Positions 31,953 through 40,330 of a stretch of DNA of 64,000 nucleotides are shown here, piece after piece. Source of the stretch: Anaeromicropila populeti (lineage in GTDB: Bacteria; Bacillota; Clostridia; Lachnospirales; Lachnospiraceae); assembly GCF_900112775.1 (NCBI RefSeq), contig NZ_FOYZ01000003.1, positions 189,494-253,493 on the forward strand. The letters run 5' to 3'. The notes under the pieces are model-generated. The model did no database searches and was not told the origin of the DNA. It worked only from the letters and a program-made list of their open reading frames with translations. The stretch's first letter is position 1. Each line of letters starts with the position of its first letter. The position numbers and the translations under genes were made by a program.

Positions 31953-33533
31953 TTAATAGTCTTCACTCTTTGTATAAACCACAGTGGTTTCTCTTGTATG
32001 ACCTTTTTCATTACTTATAGATAATGTAATTGTATAAACACCTGGCTTACTTTCCTCAATTTGAATTTTCATCCGATACGTAACATCTGTATAATAGTCA
32101 AATGCAGTTATACCTTGATTCCGCACATAAGTTTCTGAAACAACATCATATTTTGAAATCGTCAAATCCTTTGCGTTTTCAATTCTCAAAAAATTAGTCA
32201 CTTGAAACGTAACGACCTGGCTGACTTCATTTAGAAAATCATCTTGTGCAATATACGTAATTTCATATGTTTTAGAATCTACTTTGTCAATCCCTACTAC
32301 AATGTCATCTACACTCATTTCAGAATAATCATCTGTTACTCCAATTCCTTCCAATGCAAATTCCTCTGTAACCTCAGTATCCCATGCAATTTCTCTGTTT
32401 TCAACTCCTGTAAATACAGGTGCCTCGTTATCCACAAATACTTTGCAGGATGCTGTCTTCGTTTTTCCATTTTCCGCCGTAACAGAATAGGTTACATCAT
32501 AGTAAGAGGAATCTTCACTTTTTGCAATCTTTGTCTTAATAGACTTCTTACTTATTGTCTTTGAATTCCATGAAGCCTTTACATTTTTTAATACCAAAGT
32601 ACGGTTTACTTTTGCATCTGGTCCAACTAAAATATCCTTAACACCAGTTAATTTTGGCTTTGCAGTACTTCCCTTTACCGTAAAAGTTACTGTCTTCTTA
32701 GCACTTTTTCCAACTCCATCTGTAACAGAATAAATTACCTTATATTTACCAGGAACCTTAGAATCCACCCCGTCCGCATTGTTTCCATTATATGTAACAG
32801 AAACTTCTATCTCACTTGAAATATCTGTTCCTAAGGACGAGTATGCTTTTACACCACTTAGCACATTCACAGCTGCTCCTAGTTTTACACTTTGACTTTT
32901 TGCTCCCGTAATAGAAGCTTTTTTCGTAATATAAGGGTTTCCTGCCGACCAAATATCCGTCGGATCATATCCCATTCCGTAGTTTATACTTAGTTTTATT
33001 CCCTGTGGTTTACCCAGTGGGCCTGGATCACTGCTGTCATAAATTGTCACCGTAGTCCCCAGAGAACAATTATCATAGATCCACTTGGCATCTTCTACTG
33101 ATAGCCGGACACATCCATGTGAACAAACTGTTCCCAGCTTATTAAACTGCTTGTTGGATAATGTTGCTGGATCCCTTTCATAATACCACACCGAATGAAA
33201 CAAGATACCATCTACTATTCGTGTAGAATACTGTCCCCAGACATCTTCCATTAATAATTTCCATCTGTACTTAGCTTTTGTCTGATAAGTTCCTAACGGA
33301 GTGTCCCAGCCCGGCGAACACAGCATTGCCTTAACCGGAACAGTATACTTACCTTTTTCATCCTTTTCGTAAACAGTTAACGTACTCATTTTTCGATTCA
33401 CTTTAATCAAGTATGGATACTTTTCCGCGGCATGCACGCTTCTATCCATCTTTCCGTACGACAACCCAATTCCAATAAAGAACAAAAGAATAAAAAGCTG
33501 TTTTGCACGAATGCTAAAAAGTCTTTTTTTCAT
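31953..33533 (-). CDS. L,D-transpeptidase with Ig-like repeats
   Basis: This encodes 526 residues. A signal peptide or membrane anchor covers residues 1-36. A YkuD domain (about 40-185) carries the active site SHGCVRLS with catalytic Cys and the His of LFHSVWY. Three or four Ig-like beta repeats follow (about 205-520), each with a KYKVIYSVTD- or YDVTYSVT-like strand, similar to DUF5011-type wall modules. It would make 3-3 peptidoglycan cross-links or attach proteins, with the repeats reaching into or through the wall. AGGAG precedes the ATG. It stands alone; a 10-base inverted repeat lies upstream. Confidence 0.88.
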   Translation of the reverse strand: MKKRLFSIRAKQLFILLFFIGIGLSYGKMDRSVHAAEKYPYLIKVNRKMSTLTVYEKDEKGKYTVPVKAMLCSPGWDTPLGTYQTKAKYRWKLLMEDVWGQYSTRIVDGILFHSVWYYERDPATLSNKQFNKLGTVCSHGCVRLSVEDAKWIYDNCSLGTTVTIYDSSDPGPLGKPQGIKLSINYGMGYDPTDIWSAGNPYITKKASITGAKSQSVKLGAAVNVLSGVKAYSSLGTDISSEIEVSVTYNGNNADGVDSKVPGKYKVIYSVTDGVGKSAKKTVTFTVKGSTAKPKLTGVKDILVGPDAKVNRTLVLKNVKASWNSKTISKKSIKTKIAKSEDSSYYDVTYSVTAENGKTKTASCKVFVDNEAPVFTGVENREIAWDTEVTEEFALEGIGVTDDYSEMSVDDIVVGIDKVDSKTYEITYIAQDDFLNEVSQVVTFQVTNFLRIENAKDLTISKYDVVSETYVRNQGITAFDYYTDVTYRMKIQIEESKPGVYTITLSISNEKGHTRETTVVYTKSEDY

Positions 33534-33569
33534 ACTATTTCTCCTAATTCTCTTTCATTCAATGACTTT

Positions 33570-33616
33570 ATTTTAGTCTTAAATTATGTTACTTTTATGT
33601 CAAGTCAGACTAAAAT
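33570..33616. promoter_or_regulatory. Inverted repeat around a -35-like box
   Basis: ATTTTAGTCT (33570-33579) and AGACTAAAAT (33607-33616) are perfect 10-base arms with a 27-base spacer that holds TTGACA on the minus strand. It could be an operator for the transpeptidase gene or a weak terminator of the ABC gene before it. Confidence 0.4.
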
Positions 33617-33624
33617 GTCCTATT

Positions 33625-35385
33625 TTACTCGCCTGGTACATTAAACTGGCTGTTATAAAGTTGATAATAAAAACCACCTTGGTCTAATAAAGCATTATGG
33701 CTTCCCTGTTCAATTATATCACCATCTTTTAATACCAGTATAATATCCGCTTCTCGTATCGTTGAAAGCCTGTGTGCTATCACAAAGCTCGTCCTGCCAC
33801 GCATCATTTTAGTAAATGCCCTTTGTATGGTTATTTCTGTTCTTGTATCTATGCTGCTTGTGGCTTCATCTAAAATAAGAACAGGTGGATCCATTAACAT
33901 TACCCGCGCAATTGTTAGTAATTGTCTTTGTCCTTGTGACAAATTGCTTCCTTCCTCATCAAGAATGGTATCATATCCTTTTGGCATTTTTCGAATAAAA
34001 CTATCTGCCTTTGCCTCTTTTGCAGCCTGGATTATTTCTTCCTTTGAAGCATCTTCTTTACCATATCCAATATTTTCTGCAATCGTACCAGCAAATAGCC
34101 AGCTGTCCTGCAATACCATTCCAATAGAGCTTCTTAAACTTTCTCTTGTCATTTTAGTAATATTGTTCCCGTCTATCATTATATGCCCGCTGTCCACATC
34201 ATAGAACCTCATTAGCAAATTTACTAAGGTTGTCTTACCAGAACCAGTTGGTCCTACAATGGCAACCATCTGTCCACTTTGTACTTTTAAGTTTAATCTC
34301 CGTATAAAGGGTACATCTGGACGATAGGAAAACTTTACATCTCTAAATTCAACCTCACCCCTGCAATTACGCAGCACATCTACTGTTTCATTTTCTTGTT
34401 CCTCTTCTGGTTCATCTAAAAATTTGAACACCCTTTCTGCTGATGCAAGAGCTGACTGGATTTGAGTGGAAATAGATGTAATCTCATTAATTGGCTTAGC
34501 AAACTGACTGGAATACGTTAGGAAACTGGCGATTTTACCTATGGTCAAATTTCCTTGTATGGCCATAACACCACCCAATACAGTTACTCCAACATATGCA
34601 ATGTTATTTACAAGCCGAGTCGTTGGATTTGTCATTGAAGCATACCACTGAGCCTTTTGGCCACATTGGTACAGTCTTTGATTTATCTCCTTAAAATTCT
34701 GCACTGCTTCATTTTCATGACCATACGCTTTCAAAACCTGCATATTAGTTACCATTTCTTCTACATATCCGTTTAACTCCCCAGTTGTTTTAGATTGAAG
34801 GGAAAAACTATTGGCAGAATGCTTTGCAATAAATGCAGCAATAAAAAAACAAAGGGGTGTTACAACTAAAACCACTATAGTAATCAACGGGCTAATCAAA
34901 AGCATAAACAGAAAACAGCCTGTAATACTAATGACTGCTGACATAATCTGAGTAATCCCTTGAAATAAGCCATCTGATATAGCATCTAAATCATTTGTAA
35001 TACGGTTAATGGTATCTCCATGTGGAGTATTGTCAAAATATTTCAGCGGAAGCCTATTAATCTTTTGAAATGATTCCTGCCGCAAATCATGTATTGTTTT
35101 ATTTGCTGCTACATTGCTGACAATAGACATAAGCCACTGAAAAATACTGCTTAATAAATAGAGGAGAAGCAAAATCAAAATAATTTTTAACAGCTGTGGA
35201 AATTTTACTGCTCCAGTTCCAATCATCTGGTCTATAGCCTGTCCCGTCAGCAGTGGTCCTAAAATTAACAGCATATTCCCAACTAGACCACATATGAAAA
35301 CACCAATTAAATAGGTTTTATACTTTCCCACATATCCCCATATTCTCTTCCATGTTCCTTTTTCCCGTCTGTTACTATGCTTCAT
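33625..35385 (-). CDS. ABC exporter half-transporter, catalytic-site subunit
   Basis: This encodes 586 residues with six membrane helices (about 20-310) and an ATPase domain: Walker A GPTGSGKTT, degenerate signature NLSQGQRQ, Walker B LILDEATSSID with catalytic Glu. It is a paralogue of the subunit at 15782-17665 and pairs with the gene upstream, which it overlaps by 11 bases. The heterodimer again has one consensus and one degenerate site. Substrate unknown. Unlike the other pair, no MarR gene accompanies it. Confidence 0.92.
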   Translation of the reverse strand: MKHSNRREKGTWKRIWGYVGKYKTYLIGVFICGLVGNMLLILGPLLTGQAIDQMIGTGAVKFPQLLKIILILLLLYLLSSIFQWLMSIVSNVAANKTIHDLRQESFQKINRLPLKYFDNTPHGDTINRITNDLDAISDGLFQGITQIMSAVISITGCFLFMLLISPLITIVVLVVTPLCFFIAAFIAKHSANSFSLQSKTTGELNGYVEEMVTNMQVLKAYGHENEAVQNFKEINQRLYQCGQKAQWYASMTNPTTRLVNNIAYVGVTVLGGVMAIQGNLTIGKIASFLTYSSQFAKPINEITSISTQIQSALASAERVFKFLDEPEEEQENETVDVLRNCRGEVEFRDVKFSYRPDVPFIRRLNLKVQSGQMVAIVGPTGSGKTTLVNLLMRFYDVDSGHIMIDGNNITKMTRESLRSSIGMVLQDSWLFAGTIAENIGYGKEDASKEEIIQAAKEAKADSFIRKMPKGYDTILDEEGSNLSQGQRQLLTIARVMLMDPPVLILDEATSSIDTRTEITIQRAFTKMMRGRTSFVIAHRLSTIREADIILVLKDGDIIEQGSHNALLDQGGFYYQLYNSQFNVPGE

Positions 35386-37120
35386 CTGCCATCACCTCAC
35401 TACTTTGCATTTGGGATTCACATATTTCACGATATACGGAACAGTTCCTCAACAGCTCCTCATGGGTTCCCATTCCTTCCATTTTTCCATCATGCATGAC
35501 AAAAATTTGATCCGCATTTTTTATGGTGCTTACTCTCTGGGAAACCACAAAAATCGTCATATCCTCAGTGTTATCTTTTAAGGCTTTACGAAGCTTTGCA
35601 TCTGTCACAAAATCCAGTGCATTAAAACTGTCATCCAATATAAGTATTTCTGGCTGCCTGATAATTGCTCTTGCAATGGAAAGCCTTTGTCTCTGTCCGC
35701 CCGATACATTAACACCACCTCTTTGAATTATACTTTCAAAGCCATTTGGCATCTTTTCAATAAACTCTGTTGCCTGGGCAATCTCTGCTGCTCTTTTTAT
35801 TTCTTCCATAGAAGCGTCCTTTTTACCCCATCGCAGATTTTCTGCAATACTTCCTGAAAATAGTACAGATTTTTGTAAAACAATAGCTATTTTGCTACGC
35901 AATTCTTCTAATGCATAATTCTTTATATCCACTCCATCAATGAAAATGTGTCCGCCCGATACAGGATAAAATCCTGGAATTAAATTAACAAGAGTAGATT
36001 TTCCACTTCCTGTTCCGCCAATTATTCCAATAGTATCCCCCTTCTTTACCCGAAAGCTGATATCCTGAATTGCATTCTCGCCAGCGCCTTCATAATTCAT
36101 GGAAACATGTTGAAATTCGATGTGAAATTCGTCTACTTTTTTTCCCTGTTCTTGTGTATCATTTTTTTTCTCTGCTTCACCTTCTGCTTCTAGTACATCA
36201 CTTATTCTTGCAGCAGATGCAAAAGCTTTTGTAAATACCACCACCAAATTGGATACAACGATCAATGCTGCTAAAATCTGTGTAACGTACCCGATAAATG
36301 CCATAATCTCTCCTGTGGTTGTCGTTCCCGTATTTACTCTGATTCCACCATACCATAGGATTGCTCCAATTGAAAAATTCATTACCAGTGCAGTCAATGG
36401 ATTTAAAAGTGCAGAAAGCTTACCCACACGAATTGCATTTTCTTTATATTCATCATTCTGTTTCATAAATCTTCTGTTTTCATAATCAATTTTGGAAAAT
36501 GCGCGGATTACTCGAATGCCATTTAGATTTTCCCTTAGCACAAGTGCAATTTTATCAAGCTTTCTTTGTACTGCTTTATAGAGAGGAACCGTTTTTTTCA
36601 TTGTTAAGAACAAGATTAAAATAAAGACTGGTAATACAATCACCAGGATAAGAGACATTTTAAAATCAATCAAAAAAGCCATAACAAGTCCGCCAATGCA
36701 CAAAAACGGCGCCCTGATTACTAATCGTATCAGCATTGCCACTGCCCACTGGACTTGATTTACATCATTTGTAATTCTATTTACCAAGGAAGATGTTCCA
36801 AAACGATCTGCTTCCTGATTTGATAACGTTAAAATATGCGAAAAAAGCTCATTTCGAATATCCGTTCCCACTCCTTGTGCAACAAAAGATGCTGAATATT
36901 GACAAATCAATGCACAACACACGCCTACTACAGCAATGAGAATCATGAAGCCGCCCGTCCGATATACATAATTTAAATCTCCGCGGGCAACACCCATATC
37001 CATTACTTTAGACATTAAAAAAGGAAGCATTAGTTCTAAAATTGCTTCTAGTAATTTAAAGAATGGTCCAATTATAAGCAATTTCCAATATGGTCTTAGA
37101 AACCTTAATAACTTTCTCAT
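35375..37120 (-). CDS. ABC exporter half-transporter, degenerate-site subunit
   Basis: This encodes 581 residues: six membrane helices, Walker A GGTGSGKST, canonical signature NVSGGQRQ, and Walker B LILDDSFNALD with Asp in place of the catalytic Glu. It corresponds to the subunit at 17655-19895 but lacks that protein's large outer loop, so the two exporters probably differ in substrate. It is the first gene of the pair and diverges from the DedA gene. Confidence 0.92.
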   Translation of the reverse strand: MRKLLRFLRPYWKLLIIGPFFKLLEAILELMLPFLMSKVMDMGVARGDLNYVYRTGGFMILIAVVGVCCALICQYSASFVAQGVGTDIRNELFSHILTLSNQEADRFGTSSLVNRITNDVNQVQWAVAMLIRLVIRAPFLCIGGLVMAFLIDFKMSLILVIVLPVFILILFLTMKKTVPLYKAVQRKLDKIALVLRENLNGIRVIRAFSKIDYENRRFMKQNDEYKENAIRVGKLSALLNPLTALVMNFSIGAILWYGGIRVNTGTTTTGEIMAFIGYVTQILAALIVVSNLVVVFTKAFASAARISDVLEAEGEAEKKNDTQEQGKKVDEFHIEFQHVSMNYEGAGENAIQDISFRVKKGDTIGIIGGTGSGKSTLVNLIPGFYPVSGGHIFIDGVDIKNYALEELRSKIAIVLQKSVLFSGSIAENLRWGKKDASMEEIKRAAEIAQATEFIEKMPNGFESIIQRGGVNVSGGQRQRLSIARAIIRQPEILILDDSFNALDFVTDAKLRKALKDNTEDMTIFVVSQRVSTIKNADQIFVMHDGKMEGMGTHEELLRNCSVYREICESQMQSSEVMADEA

Positions 37121-37301
37121 ATAAACCTCTTTTCTATGTTGTAAACTATACCGTATATTTTATCATACAAAACATTGGATATTATAACACCGATTCCTCA
37201 TTTTGTTAAGACTATTTTTCATTATAATACCTATTTTCATCATTTTTACCGTCCCAATAAAATATGCATATATTAATACATTTTCCAACCAGGAGTATCT
37301 T

Positions 37302-37901
37302 ATGGAGACATTGCTTCACCTGATTCATCAATACGGCTTGCCTGGCATGTTTTTTCTTATTATGATTGAATACGCTTGTTTTCCCATTTCAAGTGAAATC
37401 GTACTTCCTTTTTCTGGTGCTATGGCATCTACCCAACAAATTGATTACCTCTTAATTTTAGCAGTAAGCGTCATTGCTGGATTACTTGGAACAAGTTTTT
37501 GCTATTTTGTTGGCCGGCTTGGTGGGTTTCCCATATTGGAGAGACTTTGTAAAAAGCATCCTAAGATGCAGAAATCTATGGATTCCTGCTATCAATATTT
37601 TGATAAGCATGGCCGTTCTGCTGTTTGCATCGGAAGAGTCATACCCATTTGCAGAACCTATATTGCATTTGTAGCAGGTGCCCTGAAGCTGAAGTACTCT
37701 GTATTTTTATTAGCCTCCTTTGCTGGTATTTCTCTTTGGAATTCCATTTTAATCGGGCTTGGCTACTTATTCCGTGAGAACTGGGGATTAGTCCAGCGTT
37801 ATTATAATGACTATAAAGCCTTTTTCTTTTGTACTTTGGCAATTTTAGCTTTGGTTCTTATCATCCGCTTTTTACGCCATCGTTCGCAAAATCGCAATTA
37901 A
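37302..37901 (+). CDS. DedA-family membrane protein
   Basis: This encodes 199 residues from the ATG at 37302, six bases after AGGAG. The frame is open 33 codons further to a TTG, but that stretch has no ribosome binding site. Family marks are FPISSEIVLPFSGAMAS and GRVIPICRTYIAFVAGALKL, the re-entrant loop segments of VTT/DedA proteins, with four to five membrane helices. Members act in phospholipid or undecaprenyl-phosphate recycling across the membrane. The 3' end overlaps the convergent YtaF gene by 30 bases. Confidence 0.88.
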   Translation: METLLHLIHQYGLPGMFFLIMIEYACFPISSEIVLPFSGAMASTQQIDYLLILAVSVIAGLLGTSFCYFVGRLGGFPILERLCKKHPKMQKSMDSCYQYFDKHGRSAVCIGRVIPICRTYIAFVAGALKLKYSVFLLASFAGISLWNSILIGLGYLFRENWGLVQRYYNDYKAFFFCTLAILALVLIIRFLRHRSQNRN

Positions 37902-38438
37902 TATTAATAAAAATCCTGAAAATACACCACACACTTTACGATTCAACTTTTTCATAAGCTGGCTTTTGTCAATAAGTATCCCCCCTATACTTAAAAATGC
38001 TATTTGCATGAATCCCACTGTAAAAGGCATAATACTGCCTCCAATCCCAATGGCCGATGCAGCAATCCCCGCACTAAAAGCATCGGCTGATAATGCAATT
38101 CCCAATATAAAAGCTTCCCAAAAATCAATTGTTTTTGATTTATCAAAATCGTATATCTGATTTTCGTCTCCAAAAATACTGTTTCTTATAAATGTTAATC
38201 CAATTAATACTAAAATAGATATTCCTATAATCTGTATCACCGTTTCCGGAAAAACGGCAGCTAAAAATGCTCCTATTTTTAATGATGTATACATTATAAT
38301 TACTGACATCATGGCAATAATGGCTCTTGAAAGTTTTGTAATTTTAACGCCCTTTAAATGATATGAAATTCCAATGCCAAGTGCATCAATACTTAGCGAT
38401 ACGGAAATAATCAGAATTTGAAGCAACACCGTATTCAC
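37872..38438 (-). CDS. ytaF: Sporulation membrane protein YtaF, MntP-like
   Basis: This encodes 188 residues with six membrane helices in two inverted halves. Each half starts with an Asp-bearing motif (SLSIDALGIGI and ALSADAFSAGI), the metal-site pattern of MntP manganese exporters, but the central hydrophilic part and overall sequence match YtaF of spore formers better. YtaF is sporulation-linked with unknown transport activity. The stop codon lies inside the last codons of the convergent DedA gene. Confidence 0.8.
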   Translation of the reverse strand: MNTVLLQILIISVSLSIDALGIGISYHLKGVKITKLSRAIIAMMSVIIMYTSLKIGAFLAAVFPETVIQIIGISILVLIGLTFIRNSIFGDENQIYDFDKSKTIDFWEAFILGIALSADAFSAGIAASAIGIGGSIMPFTVGFMQIAFLSIGGILIDKSQLMKKLNRKVCGVFSGFLLILIAILRTMA

Positions 38439-38523
38439 CTGACTTTTTATAAATTCGGCACGTCCTTATCTTCACATGCCTTACATTACAATATGCAAAT
38501 CAATTAATTTATTGACATTTCTG

Positions 38524-38551
38524 TAAATTTTTCTATGCAATGATCCGATAT
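38524..38551 (+). promoter_or_regulatory. Probable sigma-D (flagellar) promoter
   Basis: TAAA (38524-38527) and TCCGATAT (38544-38551) are 16 bases apart, close to the Bacillus SigD pattern TAAA-N15-GCCGATAT. A TTGACA at 38512 is not correctly spaced from any -10, so a sigma-A reading is weaker. The RNA would start about 40 bases before the gene at 38602. Confidence 0.6.
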
Positions 38552-38601
38552 AATTTATGACAATAAAACCAAATTATATAAAAGGATCAAGGAGGATTTT
38601 T

Positions 38602-39186
38602 ATGAATGTAAATGGAATTACAACTCAGACAGCGGCATATGCTGCTACGGAAACTTCTGAAAAGAAAACAGCTGATAAGAAATCGGCCGCATCAGACAAA
38701 TCGGAAGCAGCTGTTTATGAAAGCACTGCAAAATCAGACAAGGACAGCAGCAAAAAAATATATTCACAGGATTTGGAGACAGTGAATCGGTTAAAAGAGG
38801 ATTTGGCCAGAAGAAAATTGCAATTGATGGAACTGGTACAAAAATCTTTAGGACAGCAGGCTGATACCTCTATTACTGCTGCTTCTATACGACAGGTGAT
38901 TGAAGATGGGGTCGATCCAGAAGTTGTAAAGCAGGCTCAGGAAGACATTTCGGAAGACGGCTACTGGGGGGTAGAGAAAACCTCTGACCGCCTTGTGAAT
39001 TTTGCAATTGCACTTTCTGGCGGCAACCCAGATAAGGCAGATGAAATGATTGCAGCCATCCAGGAGGGCTTTTCACAGGCTGCTGGGGCATGGGGCGAGG
39101 ACTTGCCTGAACTTTGCCAGAAAACCTATGATGCAACTATGGAAAAATTAGATGCCTGGAAAAATTCTGTAACCGAAGAAGTATAA
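38602..39186 (+). CDS. Unknown alanine-rich protein, possibly motility-linked
   Basis: This encodes 194 residues from the ATG at 38602, preceded by AAGGAGG; an ATG 15 codons upstream lies close to the probable transcription start and lacks a site. The N-terminus (MNVNGITTQTAAYAATETS) and residues to about 55 are a Ser/Ala/Lys-rich, probably disordered stretch. Residues 58-90 form a charged helix; residues 105-190 hold the conserved-looking segments GYWGVEKTSDRLVNFAIAL and AAGAWGEDLPELCQKTYDA. No signal peptide, no domain I can name. The SigD-type promoter suggests a flagellar or chemotaxis connection. A strong terminator follows, so the gene is monocistronic. Confidence 0.7.
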   Translation: MNVNGITTQTAAYAATETSEKKTADKKSAASDKSEAAVYESTAKSDKDSSKKIYSQDLETVNRLKEDLARRKLQLMELVQKSLGQQADTSITAASIRQVIEDGVDPEVVKQAQEDISEDGYWGVEKTSDRLVNFAIALSGGNPDKADEMIAAIQEGFSQAAGAWGEDLPELCQKTYDATMEKLDAWKNSVTEEV

Positions 39187-39194
39187 AAAGAGTA

Positions 39195-39246
39195 AAGTGC
39201 TGCTGTACTAATAACCTTTTGTCATTAGTGCAACAGCACCTTTTCT
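39195..39246 (+). terminator. Terminator after the 194-residue protein gene
   Basis: GTGCTGCTGTACTAAT pairs with ATTAGTGCAACAGCAC with small bulges around an 11-base loop, followed by TTTTC. Confidence 0.85.
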
Positions 39247-39272
39247 GATTGATTTTTTATTATCGCCATTTA

Positions 39273-40124
39273 CTAAATTGCCCCTTTAACATAACAATAC
39301 TTACAGGAATGTATACATTTTTTCCCACCATCTAGGTAAGGATAAATTCCTATGTCGATACTTTTTGTGCAAAGACATTCTTTTCGTTGGGAAGCATCTT
39401 TTGCACGGCTCACCTTTTCTCCCTCTATGCTAGAAATAATATTTCCGTCAATACAGGGTTTCCTTTCTATTCCCGCCATCTCAACCCTAACATCCGCGCA
39501 AGATGTCAACGCAAATCCCCTCTCATCAGCTATTTTTTTTATTGTTTTAAAAAAGGTGTCTATCTGTTTCTGATTTGCATTAAAAATATGTATTCCATGC
39601 TTGTCCAAGTTTTCAGTTATCTGACTGTTCAGGTCAATATATGATGTTATCAATCTAGGTCTTTCCATTATGTGCTTATCGATATTGTCCAACAATGTCT
39701 CAAAAATCTGCTTCCTCTCATTCATTGCATCTTCAATTCCGTTTCCTTTATCTACAAACATAACAGGATCAAAACGTATAGCCACCTTCTCTGCACCATA
39801 ATTGTCAATTATCCATTTTAAATTTACAATATGATAATCTAATAATTTTACATTTTCAATAGCTTTATCATACAAATTAATGGTATATTGAAAATACAAC
39901 GAATAGATATCAAGTGGCTTAGGATGCCGAACAAAATTTGTGAAATCCTTGCTCCACAGAACCATTGCTTGTATATCATCTTTCTCTAGGGACACATAGT
40001 ATTTTTTATTCCTAAAGAATGGATTCTGTAATTCAACACCGCCTTCTTTTACTTTTTCCAATAACCAAGGGTAGAATTGCGCCACAACATCAGCCCTTCT
40101 TGAGGCAGATATTACATTTTTCAT
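39273..40124 (-). CDS. DUF1848 protein with C-terminal CxxxCxxC
   Basis: This encodes 283 residues. The chosen ATG at 40124 puts the family's ISASRRAD motif at residue 5, as usual; upstream in-frame ATGs at 40136 and 40169 are possible. Family segments include YVSLEKDDIQAMVLWSKDF and AIRFDPVMF. The C-terminus has CLCTK and then CIHSCKYC, a Cys-x3-Cys-x2-Cys cluster like a radical-SAM iron-sulfur site but at the wrong end, together with an upstream Cys pair. The biochemical role of DUF1848 is not known to me. It is convergent with the gene at 38602. Confidence 0.8.
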   Translation of the reverse strand: MKNVISASRRADVVAQFYPWLLEKVKEGGVELQNPFFRNKKYYVSLEKDDIQAMVLWSKDFTNFVRHPKPLDIYSLYFQYTINLYDKAIENVKLLDYHIVNLKWIIDNYGAEKVAIRFDPVMFVDKGNGIEDAMNERKQIFETLLDNIDKHIMERPRLITSYIDLNSQITENLDKHGIHIFNANQKQIDTFFKTIKKIADERGFALTSCADVRVEMAGIERKPCIDGNIISSIEGEKVSRAKDASQRKECLCTKSIDIGIYPYLDGGKKCIHSCKYCYVKGAI

Positions 40125-40267
40125 TGTTTTATCCATTCCTTTCGCGATGCTCAAAGCACAAATTGTCATAAAAAACGTTGCCTGAGCCTATTTCTTATTT
40201 ATAATCATGTCCAAAGAAACCAAACGTGGTATACTCATGATTTTTGACAAAAACTAAAGTCTCTTAT

Positions 40268-40308
40268 GGTGCCGTTCAACAGCCTTTCTAAAGCCATTTT
40301 ACGACACC
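40268..40308 (-). terminator. Possible terminator after flotillin
   Basis: GGTGTCGT and ACGGCACC (minus strand) pair with one G-U and inner pairing, just after the flotillin stop. No T-run follows, so efficiency is doubtful. The rest of the gap 40125-40330 shows nothing else. Confidence 0.4.
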
Positions 40309-40330
40309 ATATTATTCACACTCTAGTATC

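Noticed and set aside
37203-37301. Longer DedA start from a TTG at 37203
   Set aside because: No ribosome binding site and an atypical N-terminal extension; the ATG at 37302 has AGGAG six bases before.
38512-38554. Sigma-A promoter from TTGACA at 38512 and TATAAT at 38549
   Set aside because: The boxes are 31 bases apart, far too wide; the SigD-type reading fits better.
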